This document shows positions 8,187 through 17,027 of a DNA stretch of 64,000 bases, in pieces (position 1 is the first letter of the stretch; each line of letters starts with the position of its first letter). Both the position numbers and the translations under genes were made by a program. The stretch comes from Pseudolabrys sp. (GTDB taxonomy: Bacteria > Pseudomonadota > Alphaproteobacteria > Rhizobiales > Xanthobacteraceae). The stretch is taken from assembly GCA_029980465.1 (NCBI GenBank), contig JARYIJ010000001.1, positions 682,001 to 746,000 of the forward strand. The letters run 5' to 3'. The notes under the pieces were generated by a model that did no database searches, was not told where the DNA came from, and saw only the letters and a program-made list of their open reading frames with translations.

Positions 8187-9509
8187 TCACATATATTTCT
8201 TCTGTTGGAAGGCACGGAACTCATCCGCTTCGCGCAACAACGTCTCTTCGTCGAACGTCTGTATTTTTCCGTTCCGCACCACCACCTGGCCGTCGATGAC
8301 GACATGGCGGGCGCGACTCCCCGCTCCGGCGAACACGATCTGCCGGTGCACATCGTTAAGCGGATGCAGGCGCGGATCGTTCCCCTCGAATACGACAAGG
8401 TCGGCCTTCTGGCCGGGAACGATCTTGCCGACATCCTCCATGCCGAACCGTGCCGCCGCCACGCCGGTGGTCATGGCCAGGATATCGGGCGCGGTCGGAC
8501 GCGGACTGACCCCGGACGTTCCAGGCAGCAGGCTCGCCAGCTTCATCACCTCTAGCATGCTCTGGCTGTCATTGCTGGCGGCACCATCGGCGCCGAGCGT
8601 CACGGCAATGCCGCGCTCCAGCATCTCCGGAATCGGAGCGACACCACTGCCGAGCCGTAGATTGCTCACGGGGTTGTGCACCACCGTGACATCATGGCCA
8701 GCGAGCAGGCTGAGATCCACGTCATCGACCCAGACGCAATGCGCCAGGCTCAACCGCCGGTCGAGCAGCCCTAAGGAATCAAGATGCCTGATGCTCGAAT
8801 GACCGTAGATTCCATTCGCCTCATGGCGCTGCGATTGATTTTCGTCGACGTGCATCTGCATGAATAGATCACGGTCGGCGGCAATCCTCCCCACCCGCTG
8901 GAGAAGCTCGTCGGTGCAACGGTGCGGCGCCGAAGGCGCCAGCATGACCGTGATCAGGCTGTCGGGATCATGCCACGCGTCGATCGCAGCATCCAAAAGT
9001 TCGGAAATATCGCCACCCTTGTCCGTGACCCATGCGGGAACGGACCGGTCGCGCACCATGATGGCAACCGCGCAACGCATCCCGGCCTCGCGGTAGGCCG
9101 CGACGGCCGCCTCGACCGCGTCGAGCCGCATCGGCGTCTGCCGGAAATGATCGACCACCGCTGTGGTTCCCGAATGCAGCATCTCCGCGCAGCCGAGCAG
9201 CACGGCGACGCGAATCTGCTCCGGCGTCAGTTGATCGAGCGGCGGCCAGATGGCGTCGATCCAGTCCTCGTAGATGATGCGGTCGACGACACCGCGCGCC
9301 AGCGTCTCCGGCGAATGACAGTGCGAGTTCAAGAGCCCCGGCATGACGATGCCGCCGGATGCGTCGAGGATGTCGCCTCTGACGTCGCGGCCGCCGGCTA
9401 AGGCGATCCGCCCGCCCTCAACAACCACATTCTCCCGCATCAGCACTCGCGCCGACGCATCGAGCGTCGCAACGATGCCATTGGCTACGGTCAGCGGTAT
9501 GTTGCGCAT
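8187..9509 (-). CDS. TRZ/ATZ-type amidohydrolase (SAH deaminase/chlorohydrolase-like)
   Basis: About 440 residues of the amidohydrolase superfamily, TRZ/ATZ-SAH deaminase branch. The metal site is complete: His63 and His65 in LNSHCHSPE, His220 and Glu223 in MQMHVDENQ, His257 in SLAHCVW and Asp308 in GADGAASND. The C-terminus returns to the small beta domain (PGQKADLVVFEGNDPR). Substrates in this branch include amino- or chloro-substituted triazines, S-adenosylhomocysteine and guanine-type rings. ATG 9509 is used; GTG 9521 overlaps the permease stop by four bases and would be translationally coupled. Its place between permease and binding protein argues for action on the imported compound. Confidence 0.9.
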   Translation of the reverse strand: MRNIPLTVANGIVATLDASARVLMRENVVVEGGRIALAGGRDVRGDILDASGGIVMPGLLNSHCHSPETLARGVVDRIIYEDWIDAIWPPLDQLTPEQIRVAVLLGCAEMLHSGTTAVVDHFRQTPMRLDAVEAAVAAYREAGMRCAVAIMVRDRSVPAWVTDKGGDISELLDAAIDAWHDPDSLITVMLAPSAPHRCTDELLQRVGRIAADRDLFMQMHVDENQSQRHEANGIYGHSSIRHLDSLGLLDRRLSLAHCVWVDDVDLSLLAGHDVTVVHNPVSNLRLGSGVAPIPEMLERGIAVTLGADGAASNDSQSMLEVMKLASLLPGTSGVSPRPTAPDILAMTTGVAAARFGMEDVGKIVPGQKADLVVFEGNDPRLHPLNDVHRQIVFAGAGSRARHVVIDGQVVVRNGKIQTFDEETLLREADEFRAFQQKKYM

Positions 9510-9517
9510 TACGGAGG

Positions 9518-10171
9518 TCACGGGATGGCGTACCGTTTTTCGAGGCGCGAGACGAACCAGATCATCGGCAGCGTCATCATCAGATAAATGAGGGCGACGC
9601 CGGCAAACGGGCTGAACGTGTTGGCCTTCCAGGTCATAACCTCGAGGCCGGACCGCAGCAGCTCGCTGAGAGCGATGGTCGAGACGAGCGCCGTATTCTT
9701 GAGCAGCGTGATCGACTCATTAGTGATCGGCGGCAGCACGCGGCGCACGACCTGCGGCAGGATAATCCGGCGCATCGCCAGGCCGTAGGACATGCCGAGC
9801 GAACGCGCCGCGCGCATCTGTCCCCGGTCAATCGACTGGATGCCGGCGCGGATGATCTCGGCCACATAGGCGGCGTTCGTCACCGCTAGCGCGATTACCG
9901 CGACGGTAAACGCGGAAAGCTGGAGGCCGGCAGATGGCAAGCCATAATAAAGGAACATCAGCGTGACCAGCAGTGGTATGCCGCGCATCGCGGTGGTATA
10001 AGCCGCTGCGAGTTTGCTGGTCACCGGATTGGCCGACACGCGGCCGAGCGCCACGATCAGGCCGAGCATCAGACCGATCGCCACCGAGATAATGGTGAGC
10101 TGAATGGTCAGCCAGGCGCCACCGAGGAGTGCGGGGATCGCTTCAACGAAAATATCCCACTGGAAATCCAT
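9518..10171 (-). CDS. Permease of an amino-acid-type ABC importer (HisM/GlnP family)
   Basis: 217 residues with about five membrane segments (near 18-42, 60-80, 84-110, 150-170 and 188-208). The cytoplasmic EAA-type coupling loop is ARSLGMSYGLAMRRIILPQ. The length is standard. It is the only permease of the cluster, so it must either form a homodimer or pair with a gene outside the window. It begins 75 bases after the ring-opening amidohydrolase and ends over the possible GTG start of the next amidohydrolase, which fits one operon. Confidence 0.94.
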   Translation of the reverse strand: MDFQWDIFVEAIPALLGGAWLTIQLTIISVAIGLMLGLIVALGRVSANPVTSKLAAAYTTAMRGIPLLVTLMFLYYGLPSAGLQLSAFTVAVIALAVTNAAYVAEIIRAGIQSIDRGQMRAARSLGMSYGLAMRRIILPQVVRRVLPPITNESITLLKNTALVSTIALSELLRSGLEVMTWKANTFSPFAGVALIYLMMTLPMIWFVSRLEKRYAIP

Positions 10172-10246
10172 AACCGCTCTCCGTTGGCCGGAACGCCGCT
10201 CCGATGTACGAGGCGGCGTCCCACCCGAATTGTTCCAACCCGGACG

Positions 10247-11341
10247 TCACTCGCCCGCGTCGATGATAGCAATAACCGGGCCACCGCCGTGCGGTCCCTG
10301 GTGCATGGCATCGACCGAGACGAACACGGCCGGATCGCCGATCGCCGCCGCGGCGACGCCGCCGACCGCCGCCTTGGAATGGCGATGGTGGTGCACGTCG
10401 GAATCGTCGAGCATGATCTGCCGACGGCCGCGCAGCTTGGCGCGGTGGTCCGCCTCGCACTTCATGAAGCAGTTGACCAGCTTGCCGTTGAGGTCGCTAG
10501 CGCGCGGCCGCTCCGGTAGCGAGAGCCCAGCATCGCGAATCGCGTCGTAGATGCCGTCGATGTCGAGCGCATCCTTCATCACGCTGTGGCCGATCTTGTA
10601 GCGGCCACCGACGCCCGCCTTGTTGCCGAGCAGCACGATCTGCGCGCAGTCGAGCTCAACACCCGACGAGCACGACGCCACCGAGGAATACAGATCGAGA
10701 TTACGGCAGATCTCCTCTGCCTTCGGCATCGAAATCTCGCCGAGCGCGACGGCGACGCCGAGACCGGTGGTGCCGTTTGACACGCCCATCGACTCGTGCA
10801 CCTCGCAGAACACGTCGTGGCCGCGCGACTGCGCATCCTGGATCGTGTCGATGGTCAGCAGCGGCGTTTTGGTCTGGACGTAATGCACGTCCTTCGGATC
10901 GGTGATGCCGGCATCCTTCATGGCGCGGCGCACGCCTTCCGCGACCTTCTCCACCATCGCCGGACGGCCGATGTCTTCCGGCAGTATCTGCGGGCTCAAC
11001 GCCGTGCCGAGCACCAAGCGCGGCGCGGTGCCGCTACCCTTTTTCTTGGTGCGGGCGAATACCGTCGCATGCGGGGTGATCACGCCGTCGCAGCCACCGG
11101 ACCACACCATTGGCACCTGACGGATCTCGTCCTCGCTGCGCGTGCCGTGCTTGGCTAGTACCGCTCGAAACGCCTGGTCGGCGAGAATGCGGGTGAAATC
11201 GTTGACGCCGCCGTTGCCTTCCGTTTTGCCGATAACGGCCACCACCTCGTCCGCCGCGAACTGACCCTTGCGGATGCACTCTTCCAGCCCGGAAGCGTCG
11301 GCAACACTCTTGATCTCAACCTTGGCAACTTCGATGGTCAT
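10247..11341 (-). CDS. Ring-opening amidohydrolase (cyanuric acid hydrolase/barbiturase family)
   Basis: 364 residues from ATG 11341, the family's usual length; the alternative start 11368 adds nine residues. The threefold-symmetric toblerone fold is indicated by three Lys-Ser pairs: Lys39 in GKTEGNGG with Ser81 in WSGGCDG, Lys158 in QTKTPLL with Ser225 in ASCSSG, and Lys294 in FMKCEAD with Ser342 in [17 protein letters not shown]. These correspond closely to the AtzD dyads. Members open cyanuric acid to carboxybiuret or barbiturate to ureidomalonate. Which substrate applies is not settled by sequence: the usual SGGTEG is SGGCDG and the third VSGG is VSVD. It is the first gene of the minus-strand operon. 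Confidence 0.93.
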   Translation of the reverse strand: MTIEVAKVEIKSVADASGLEECIRKGQFAADEVVAVIGKTEGNGGVNDFTRILADQAFRAVLAKHGTRSEDEIRQVPMVWSGGCDGVITPHATVFARTKKKGSGTAPRLVLGTALSPQILPEDIGRPAMVEKVAEGVRRAMKDAGITDPKDVHYVQTKTPLLTIDTIQDAQSRGHDVFCEVHESMGVSNGTTGLGVAVALGEISMPKAEEICRNLDLYSSVASCSSGVELDCAQIVLLGNKAGVGGRYKIGHSVMKDALDIDGIYDAIRDAGLSLPERPRASDLNGKLVNCFMKCEADHRAKLRGRRQIMLDDSDVHHHRHSKAAVGGVAAAAIGDPAVFVSVDAMHQGPHGGGPVIAIIDAGE

Positions 11342-11580
11342 TGTGCAATCCTGTTCCGTGAACAACATCGTCGTCGCGCGGTGCGCGCGGACGATCTCGA
11401 AGCCATCCTCAAAAGATATGGCACCATGTCCAACAATGTTTGCTTATGCCGGCATCGGTAAATCCGATCTAACGGAAGGACGGTTGGAGCTAGATAGGTT
11501 ACGAAGCTTCGGCAAATCGAGGTGTTGCAGGGACAGGGCAGGAGCGTCTGCCTGCAAGGAAGCCGGAACACAGAGCAGAC
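11342..11580. other. Leader between ring-opening amidohydrolase and insertion sequence
   Basis: No gene is apparent. This stretch must hold the promoter of the minus-strand catabolic operon unless that lies beyond the insertion sequence. I could not identify a convincing -35/-10 pair or LysR site. Confidence 0.4.
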
Positions 11581-11584
11581 CTAG
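11581..11584. repeat. CTAG target-site duplication, left
   Basis: CTAG directly flanks the left terminal repeat of the insertion sequence and recurs at 12422-12425 on the other side. Because the motif is a palindrome common at such targets, it is consistent with, but not proof of, a duplication. On the minus strand it also supplies the transposase stop codon TAG. Confidence 0.7.
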
Positions 11585-12350
11585 GTCATCGACTCATTAA
11601 AACGCATCCAAATTCGTATAGATGCGAGTTTGATGGATGCGAGATAGTTGTCGTCGCGCTTATCGTAGCGGGTTGCGACGGCTCGAAAATGCTTAAGCTT
11701 GTTGAAGAAGCGCTCGACGAGATTGCGCTTGCGATAGAGCCTCTTGTTGAACGGCGGCAAGTTCACCCGGTTGGGCATGAGCTTGACATTGGCGCATGCG
11801 CCGCGTGTGGCAAGCTCCAGCCGCAGGGCGTCGGAGTCGTAGCCGCGGTCGGCCAGCAAGATGTCGCCTCGGCCCAGCGAACCCAGCATGCCGTTTGCGC
11901 TGCGCCCGTCATGCGCCTGGCCCTCGGTGATCTTCAGCAGGATTGGCAGTCCGCAGGCATCGACAAGGGCATGGATTTTGGTGGTCAGCCCGCCCCGCGA
12001 GCGACCCATGCAACGGGATCGCGCCGCTTTTTTTGACCGTTGGCGGCGTGCTGATGCACTCGGATCGACGACGAGTCGATCATCTGCAGCGTGCCGTCGT
12101 AAGCCTTCGAAACCGCCTGCAGGATGCGATCCCAGACGCCTGCCTTGCGCCAACGGTTGAAGCGGTTCACGCAGGTCGTGTACGGACCGTAGCGCTCGGG
12201 GATATCCGCCCAAGGCGCGCCGGTGCGCAGCCGCCAGAATATCCCGTTGAGCACCCGCCGGTCGTCCACCCGCTTCACGCCCCGCACCTTGTTCGGCAAC
12301 AGCGGCGCTATCACAGACCATTCGAAATCCGTCAGATCAAAACGGGCCAT
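11581..12350 (-). CDS. IS5-family DDE transposase, two frames joined by a -1 frameshift
   Basis: Frame A (12350 down to 11985) encodes the N-terminal helix-turn-helix domain (LTDFEWSVIAPLLP, WRLRTGAPWADIPERYGP) and the first catalytic Asp in MIDSSSIRVHQH. Frame B (down to 11581) encodes the second Asp in LLADRGYDSDAL and the Glu in KRNLVERFFNKLKHFR. Frame B lies one base back from frame A, so a -1 shift at A AAA AAG (12033-12027) would give a protein of about 256 residues. The stop TAG lies in the flanking CTAG rather than in the element itself. Confidence 0.9.
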
Positions 12351-12421
12351 TCAAACCTCCATCGCTGGAGCTTTGAATCACGGTTCGCCAAAAAACGGAA
12401 TCCTATTTATGAGTAGGTGAC
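11585..12421 (-). mobile_element. Complete-looking IS5-family insertion sequence (IS427-group type), 837 bp
   Basis: The ends carry imperfect inverted repeats: left GTCATCGACTCATTAAAACG, right read inward GTCACCTACTCATAAATAGG, matching at about 15 of 20 positions. CTAG flanks both ends. It contains one DDE transposase split over two frames joined at an A AAA AAG slippery site, the arrangement of IS5/IS427-type elements. It sits between the promoter side of the catabolic operon and tRNA-Glu. Intact ends, motifs and frames suggest that it could still be active. Confidence 0.9.
12027..12033 (-). other. Slippery heptamer A AAA AAG for -1 frameshifting
   Basis: In frame A the codons read CAA AAA AAG, which is the classic X XXY YYZ heptamer A AAA AAG. 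Slipping one base back continues into frame B with KAARSRC. No downstream stem-loop was worked out. Confidence 0.8.
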
Positions 12422-12425
12422 CTAG
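12422..12425. repeat. CTAG target-site duplication, right
   Basis: CTAG abuts the right terminal inverted repeat and matches the four bases at the left end (11581-11584). Confidence 0.7.
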
Positions 12426-12589
12426 ATCGTTTTTCGATGAAGAGAAGCCGTATCGTCGGACTTGGCAATGCGTCGACCCCAGGCCGCTCTTGAGTCCAAA
12501 TTTTGCCCGGTTGACCACCGAGTGTTAGGTAAAACTTAGGTAAAGCGCTGCTCCGCGCCGAATTTTAGCCCATAAGTTATTGATTTCAT

Positions 12590-12665
12590 TGGCGCTCCCT
12601 AGGGGACTCGAACCCCTGTTTTCGCCGTGAGAGGGCGACGTCCTGGGCCGCTAGACGAAGGGAGC
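12590..12665 (-). tRNA. tRNA-Glu, anticodon CUC
   Basis: A full cloverleaf reads on the minus strand: acceptor arms GCTCCCT and AGGGAGC, anticodon stem CGCC/GGCG around the loop CTCTCAC (anticodon CTC, decoding GAG), and T-arm CAGGGGTTCGAACCCC with a mismatch-free T-loop TTCGAAC. A 3' CCA appears encoded (12592-12590) after discriminator G. The 3' end points toward the insertion sequence and the catabolic block, the usual geometry of a tRNA used as an island attachment site. Confidence 0.95.
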
Positions 12666-12736
12666 GTTGGGCCACCCAATAGACGCGATCCGGCCCTCAG
12701 GCAAGCGGGCCTGCGGCCGCCGCCTCGCATGTCGCG

Positions 12737-12778
12737 GTCATGCCCGCCTTCGCGGGCGCGGGCTCCAGCGGGCATCCA
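12737..12778. repeat. Dispersed intergenic palindrome, partial copy
   Basis: GTCATGCCCGCCTTCGCGGG and the following GGGCATCCA resemble the GGATGCCCGCTTTCGCGGGC core of the repeats at 24291-24386 and 50708-50801. It contains the hairpin GCCCGC-CTTC-GCGGGC. It lies downstream of the DUF853 gene and may serve as its transcript end. Confidence 0.6.
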
Positions 12779-12802
12779 AAGATACGGCTCGTTATCAGCC
12801 GC

Positions 12803-14416
12803 TCAGCGCCGCAGCATGCCGCCGAGCGTGCCGCGCACGATGGCGCGGCCGATGGTGCCGCCCATCGATCCGCCCAGAGACTTGCCGATGTCGGCGGCGA
12901 CCTGCCCGGCCACGCGATTGGTCACCGAGCGCGTCACCTCGCGCGTGACGACCTGCCCGGTCGACAGCCGCGTGCCGCGCGGCACATTGGTGCCGAAGAT
13001 CGTTCCCAGCACGCCGCCGATCTGGCCGAGCAACCCGCCACCCGCCGGCGTGTCACCCGGCGCGCCTGGCGCCGCTCCGGCGGGGGCCGCCTGCCCGGCG
13101 CGCGCCTTGAGCCTCTCGTAGGCCGATTCCGAATCGATCGCGGTGTCGTACTTGCCCTTGAGCGGACTCGCCGCGATGATGGCGCTGCGCTCGGCCGGCG
13201 TGATGGTGCCGAGCCGCGCCGACGGTGGCCGGATCGTCGTGCGCTGCACGACCGACGGCACGCCGTTGCCTTCGAGGAACGACACCAGCGCCTCGCCCTT
13301 GCCGAGCTCGGTGATGACCTGCGCGGTGTCGAGCTGCGGATTGGGGCGGAACGTGTCGGCCGCCGCCTTCACCGCCTTCTGGTCGCGCGGCGTGAAGGCG
13401 CGCAGCGCGTGCTGCACCCGATTGCCGAGCTGCGCCAGCACCGTGTCCGGCACGTCGAGCGGATTCTGCGTGGCGAAATAGACGCCGACGCCCTTCGAGC
13501 GGATGAGCCGCACCACCTGCTCGATCTTCTCGAGCAGCGCCTTCGGCGCGTCGTTGAACAGGAGGTGCGCCTCGTCGAAGAAGAACACCAGCTTCGGCTT
13601 GTCGGGATCACCGACCTCGGGCAGTTGCTCGAACAATTCCGACAGCATCCACAGCAGGAAGGTCGCGTAAAGCCGCGGATTGGCGATCAGTTTGTCGGCG
13701 GCGAGGATGTTGATCATGCCGCGGCCGTCGCGGTCGCGCTTCATGAAGTCGTTGATGTCGAGCGCCGGCTCGCCGAAGAACGACGTCGCGCCCTGGTTCT
13801 CCAGCACGAGCAACTGGCGCTGGATCGTGCCGACGGTGGCCGACGACACATTGCCGTACTGCTTCTGCAGGTCGGAGGCATTGTCGGCGACATAGCCGAG
13901 CATGGCGCGCAGATCCTTGAGATCGAGAATCGGCAGGCCTTGCTCGTCGGCGATGCGGAACGCGATGTTGAGCACGCCTTCCGCCGTATCGTTGAGGTCG
14001 AGCATGCGCGACAGCAGCAGCGGTCCCATCTCGGAAATCGTGGCGCGGATCGGATGGCCCTCGGCGCCGAACACGTCCCAGAACACCGTGGAGAACTGGT
14101 CGGGCTGGTAGGTCAGCCCTATCCCCTTGGCGCGGTCGACGAAGGCCGGCTTGGCCTCGCCGGCCTGGCTGATGCCGGACAGGTCGCCCTTGATATCGGC
14201 GGCGAATACCGGGACGCCGTTGGCGGCAAAGCCTTCGGCCATGACCTGCAGCGTCACCGTCTTGCCGGTGCCGGTCGCGCCGGTGATCAGGCCGTGCCGG
14301 TTGCCGAACCTGAGGTCCAGCACTTCGAATTTGCCGCTCTTGCCGACCACGATGCCGTTGGCCGGCGCCGGATCACTCGCGGCGCTTGCCGCCGGCTTTT
14401 GTGGCGCTTTCGCCAT
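12803..14416 (-). CDS. HerA-like ATPase, DUF853 family
   Basis: 537 residues. A RecA/FtsK-HerA-type ATPase core has Walker A GATGTGKT (about 46-53) and Walker [12 protein letters not shown] (about 275-285), followed by [19 protein letters not shown] with the sensor-like Gln/Asn. The C-terminal 90 residues are Gly/Ala/Pro-rich, with a small-residue pattern ([26 protein letters not shown]) common in DUF853 proteins. These are predicted hexameric DNA-translocating or DNA-processing ATPases, but no defined cellular role is known to me. A large opposite-strand reading frame is a composition artefact. Confidence 0.9.
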   Translation of the reverse strand: MAKAPQKPAASAASDPAPANGIVVGKSGKFEVLDLRFGNRHGLITGATGTGKTVTLQVMAEGFAANGVPVFAADIKGDLSGISQAGEAKPAFVDRAKGIGLTYQPDQFSTVFWDVFGAEGHPIRATISEMGPLLLSRMLDLNDTAEGVLNIAFRIADEQGLPILDLKDLRAMLGYVADNASDLQKQYGNVSSATVGTIQRQLLVLENQGATSFFGEPALDINDFMKRDRDGRGMINILAADKLIANPRLYATFLLWMLSELFEQLPEVGDPDKPKLVFFFDEAHLLFNDAPKALLEKIEQVVRLIRSKGVGVYFATQNPLDVPDTVLAQLGNRVQHALRAFTPRDQKAVKAAADTFRPNPQLDTAQVITELGKGEALVSFLEGNGVPSVVQRTTIRPPSARLGTITPAERSAIIAASPLKGKYDTAIDSESAYERLKARAGQAAPAGAAPGAPGDTPAGGGLLGQIGGVLGTIFGTNVPRGTRLSTGQVVTREVTRSVTNRVAGQVAADIGKSLGGSMGGTIGRAIVRGTLGGMLRR

Positions 14417-14526
14417 GACTGTCGCCCTCGTTTTACGCGTCAGACCCGGAAGAACAGCAAAATCCCGCCATTGGCAATGCGGCGCGAGCGCGCCCCGGGA
14501 TGCGAGCGTGAAAATGAGGGTTCAGG

Positions 14527-14871
14527 CTACTGCGAGGGAACCAGCCGGATGCGCCCGATCGGCTTGAGCGTCTTCTGGTCGAAATTGAGAATTTCGGCGC
14601 CGCCCGGCGTCTCGATGGCGACCGTGATGCGGCCATCGTTGATGGCCGCCGACAGCACCTTGGCGCCAGCCGGCAGCGGCAGCGCGTCTTCGGTCGCGGC
14701 CGGCGCACTTTCCCCGGAGCGGGAAACGCGATAGCCGATGACGATCAGGACGATGGCGAGCACGGTGAAGGTCGTCGCCATGGTCACGATCATGAGCCGC
14801 TTGACGCGCGCGATCAGCGCGGCCGCCGTGGCATCGGGTTCGGGATTGGGACGGCCTTGGGGTTCACTCAT
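14527..14871 (-). CDS. Small single-pass membrane protein of unknown function
   Basis: About 114 residues from ATG 14871; GTG 14889 would add six. One membrane helix (about 28-48, LMIVTMATTFTVLAIVLIVI) follows a Pro/Arg-rich N-terminus, and a C-terminal soluble part (about 60-114) is rich in beta-type residues (KVLSAAINDGRITVAIETPG). The predicted layout is a short cytoplasmic tail with a periplasmic domain. It is divergent from rluD, the two starts being ten bases apart or overlapping. No function is recognised. Confidence 0.75.
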   Translation of the reverse strand: MSEPQGRPNPEPDATAAALIARVKRLMIVTMATTFTVLAIVLIVIGYRVSRSGESAPAATEDALPLPAGAKVLSAAINDGRITVAIETPGGAEILNFDQKTLKPIGRIRLVPSQ

Positions 14872-14880
14872 TCGGCGACG

Positions 14881-15909
14881 ATGGCTCACGCGCGGACGAT
14901 CGAAACACTGGTTATCGCCGCCGAGGACGACGGCGCAAGGCTGGATCGCGTGCTCGCTGCCCGCATCCCGGCGCTATCACGCTCGCGGCTCAAGGCGCTG
15001 ATCCTCGCCGGCGAGGTCGCGATCGACGGCCGCACGATCTGCGATCCGAGCGAGCGCGTCAAATCGGCGGCGGCGGTGACCGTGACGTTGCCGCCGCCGG
15101 AAGACGCCGCGCCGGCCGGCGAGGCCATCCCACTCGACGTCGTCTACGAGGACGATGACATCATCGTCATCGACAAGCCCGCCGGCCTCGTCGTTCACCC
15201 CGCCGCGGGCCACGCCAGCGGCACGCTGGTCAACGCGCTGATCGCCCACTGCGGCGACAGCCTGTCCGGCATCGGCGGCGTCAAGCGGCCCGGCATCGTG
15301 CACCGGCTCGACAAGGATACGTCGGGTCTGCTCGTGGTGGCGAAGAACGACCGGGCACACCGGGTGCTCGCCAGGCAATTCGCCGACCACGGCAGAACAG
15401 GGCCGCTCGACCGCGGCTATCTGGCCATTGTATGGGGCGCTCCCGACCGGCCGCGCGGCGCGGTCGAGGCCCCGATCGGCCGCCATCCGCAGTCGCGCGA
15501 CAAACAGGCGATCCGCCGGGATGGCCGGCACGCCGTCACGCACTGGCAGGTTCTGGAGCGATATCAAGGCGTTGACGGCAAGCCGGTGGCCAGCCTGATC
15601 GAATGCCGGCTGGAAACCGGCCGGACCCACCAGATCAGGGTCCATATGGCCCATATCGGCCATCCGGTCATGGGCGATCCGGTCTATGCCACTGGATTCA
15701 GGACCAAATCCGCCCGTTTAACGCCCGCCGCCCAGGCTGCCCTGGCCGCTCTTGAACGGCAGGCTTTGCACGCCTATCTACTGGCCATTGAACACCCCAT
15801 CACTGGAGAAACGCTGGAGTTCCAATCGGAACTGCCTGGCGATATTGCGCGTTTGCGACAAGATCTCGCAGGCGCGACAACGCTTGGCGGTACCGGGAAA
15901 AGCTCTTAG
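14881..15909 (+). CDS. rluD: RluA-family 23S rRNA pseudouridine synthase (RluD-like)
   Basis: 342 residues from ATG 14881, which begins MAHARTIETLVIAAEDDGAR. An N-terminal S4 RNA-binding domain (about 18-80, RLDRVLAARIPALSRSRLKA) precedes the catalytic domain. The conserved block HRLDKDTSGLLVV (about 141-153) carries the catalytic Asp, and RTHQIRVHMAHIGHPVMGDP is the second family motif. RluD modifies helix 69 of 23S rRNA. The S4 domain and location immediately before rpoH match rluD of Hyphomicrobiales; RluC is the main alternative. Confidence 0.88.
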   Translation: MAHARTIETLVIAAEDDGARLDRVLAARIPALSRSRLKALILAGEVAIDGRTICDPSERVKSAAAVTVTLPPPEDAAPAGEAIPLDVVYEDDDIIVIDKPAGLVVHPAAGHASGTLVNALIAHCGDSLSGIGGVKRPGIVHRLDKDTSGLLVVAKNDRAHRVLARQFADHGRTGPLDRGYLAIVWGAPDRPRGAVEAPIGRHPQSRDKQAIRRDGRHAVTHWQVLERYQGVDGKPVASLIECRLETGRTHQIRVHMAHIGHPVMGDPVYATGFRTKSARLTPAAQAALAALERQALHAYLLAIEHPITGETLEFQSELPGDIARLRQDLAGATTLGGTGKSS

Positions 15910-16100
15910 TGTACAGCAGGTTAGCGCAGGCAAGGAATGGTCACGGCGACGTGACGCGACCTCGCTTTCAAAGGCCGGCCGGCTCCGGTATGGTGCAACT
16001 GCGGCTTCGATTTCGCAGTCGCACAAGCGCGCCGTCGGCTCGGGGAGCGGCGGCGACAACCGCCTGCCGGATCGCCGGGGGCTTTAAGGAGGGCGCTATC

Positions 16101-17006
16101 ATGGCCCGTGCAGCAACGCTGCCGATCTTCAAGACCGAATCCGGTCTCAGCCACTATCTCGATGAAATCCGCCGGTTCCCGATGTTGGAGCCGCAGGAAG
16201 AATACATGCTGGCCAAGCGCTGGCGCGAGCACGGCGACCGTGATGCAGCACACCGGCTCGTCACCAGCCATCTGCGTCTCGTCGCCAAGATCGCGATGGG
16301 TTATCGCGGCTACGGGTTGCCGATCTCGGAGGTCATCTCCGAAGGCAATGTCGGCCTGATGCAGGCGGTGAAGCGCTTCGAGCCGGAAAAGGGGTTCCGC
16401 CTCGCCACCTACGCGATGTGGTGGATCCGCGCCGCGATCCAGGAATACATCCTGCGCTCGTGGTCACTGGTCAAAATGGGCACGACTGCCAACCAGAAAA
16501 AGCTGTTCTTCAATCTGCGCAAGGCGAAGAGCCGCATCAATGCGCTTGAAGACGGCGACCTGCGCCCGGACCAAACCCAGATCATCGCCAAGCGCCTCGG
16601 CGTCACGGAGCAGGATGTCACCGACATGAACCGCCGGCTCGGCGGCGACGCGTCATTAAACGCGCCGATCCGCGACGACGGCGATTCCGGCGAATGGCAG
16701 GACTGGCTGGTCGATACCAGCCCGAGCCAGGAATCGATCCTCGAGGAAAGCGAGCAGTTCGATAACCGCCGCAAGGCTCTGACGGATGCCTTGGGCGTGC
16801 TGAACGACCGCGAGCGGCGCATCTTCCAGGCGCGCCGGCTGTCGGACGATCCGGTCACGCTCGAAGAGCTTGCCGACGAGTTCGGCGTGTCGCGCGAGCG
16901 CGTGCGCCAGATCGAAGTTCGCGCCTTCGAGAAAGTGCAAAAGGCCGTCAAGTCCGGCGTCGCCAGGATGGAAACTCCGGAGGCCGCCCAACCGGCGTTG
17001 CACTAG
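16101..17006 (+). CDS. rpoH: RNA polymerase heat-shock sigma factor, sigma-32
   Basis: 301 residues from ATG 16101, preceded by a strong TAAGGAGGG ribosome site at 16085-16092; a frame extension to 15909 lacks one. Sigma region 2 has FRLATYAMWWIRAAIQEYIL, followed by the RpoH-specific box QKKLFFNLRKAK. Region 4 has the DNA-binding helix-turn-helix VTLEELADEFGVSRERVRQI (about 249-268). It directs transcription of chaperone and protease genes under heat and other protein-folding stress. It lies 191 bases after rluD and ends before a 15-bp hairpin terminator. Confidence 0.97.
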   Translation: MARAATLPIFKTESGLSHYLDEIRRFPMLEPQEEYMLAKRWREHGDRDAAHRLVTSHLRLVAKIAMGYRGYGLPISEVISEGNVGLMQAVKRFEPEKGFRLATYAMWWIRAAIQEYILRSWSLVKMGTTANQKKLFFNLRKAKSRINALEDGDLRPDQTQIIAKRLGVTEQDVTDMNRRLGGDASLNAPIRDDGDSGEWQDWLVDTSPSQESILEESEQFDNRRKALTDALGVLNDRERRIFQARRLSDDPVTLEELADEFGVSRERVRQIEVRAFEKVQKAVKSGVARMETPEAAQPALH

Positions 17007-17027
17007 TTTCGCGCCGGAATGCATGAA

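Noticed and set aside
11985..12350. Transposase broken by a frameshift mutation
   Set aside because: The frame change falls exactly at an A AAA AAG heptamer, and both halves keep all catalytic residues, so programmed frameshifting is the better explanation.
12740..14734. Plus-strand open frame of 664 codons
   Set aside because: It lies opposite the well-supported HerA-like ATPase and is Arg/His/Leu-rich with no domain; it is a third-position GC shadow.
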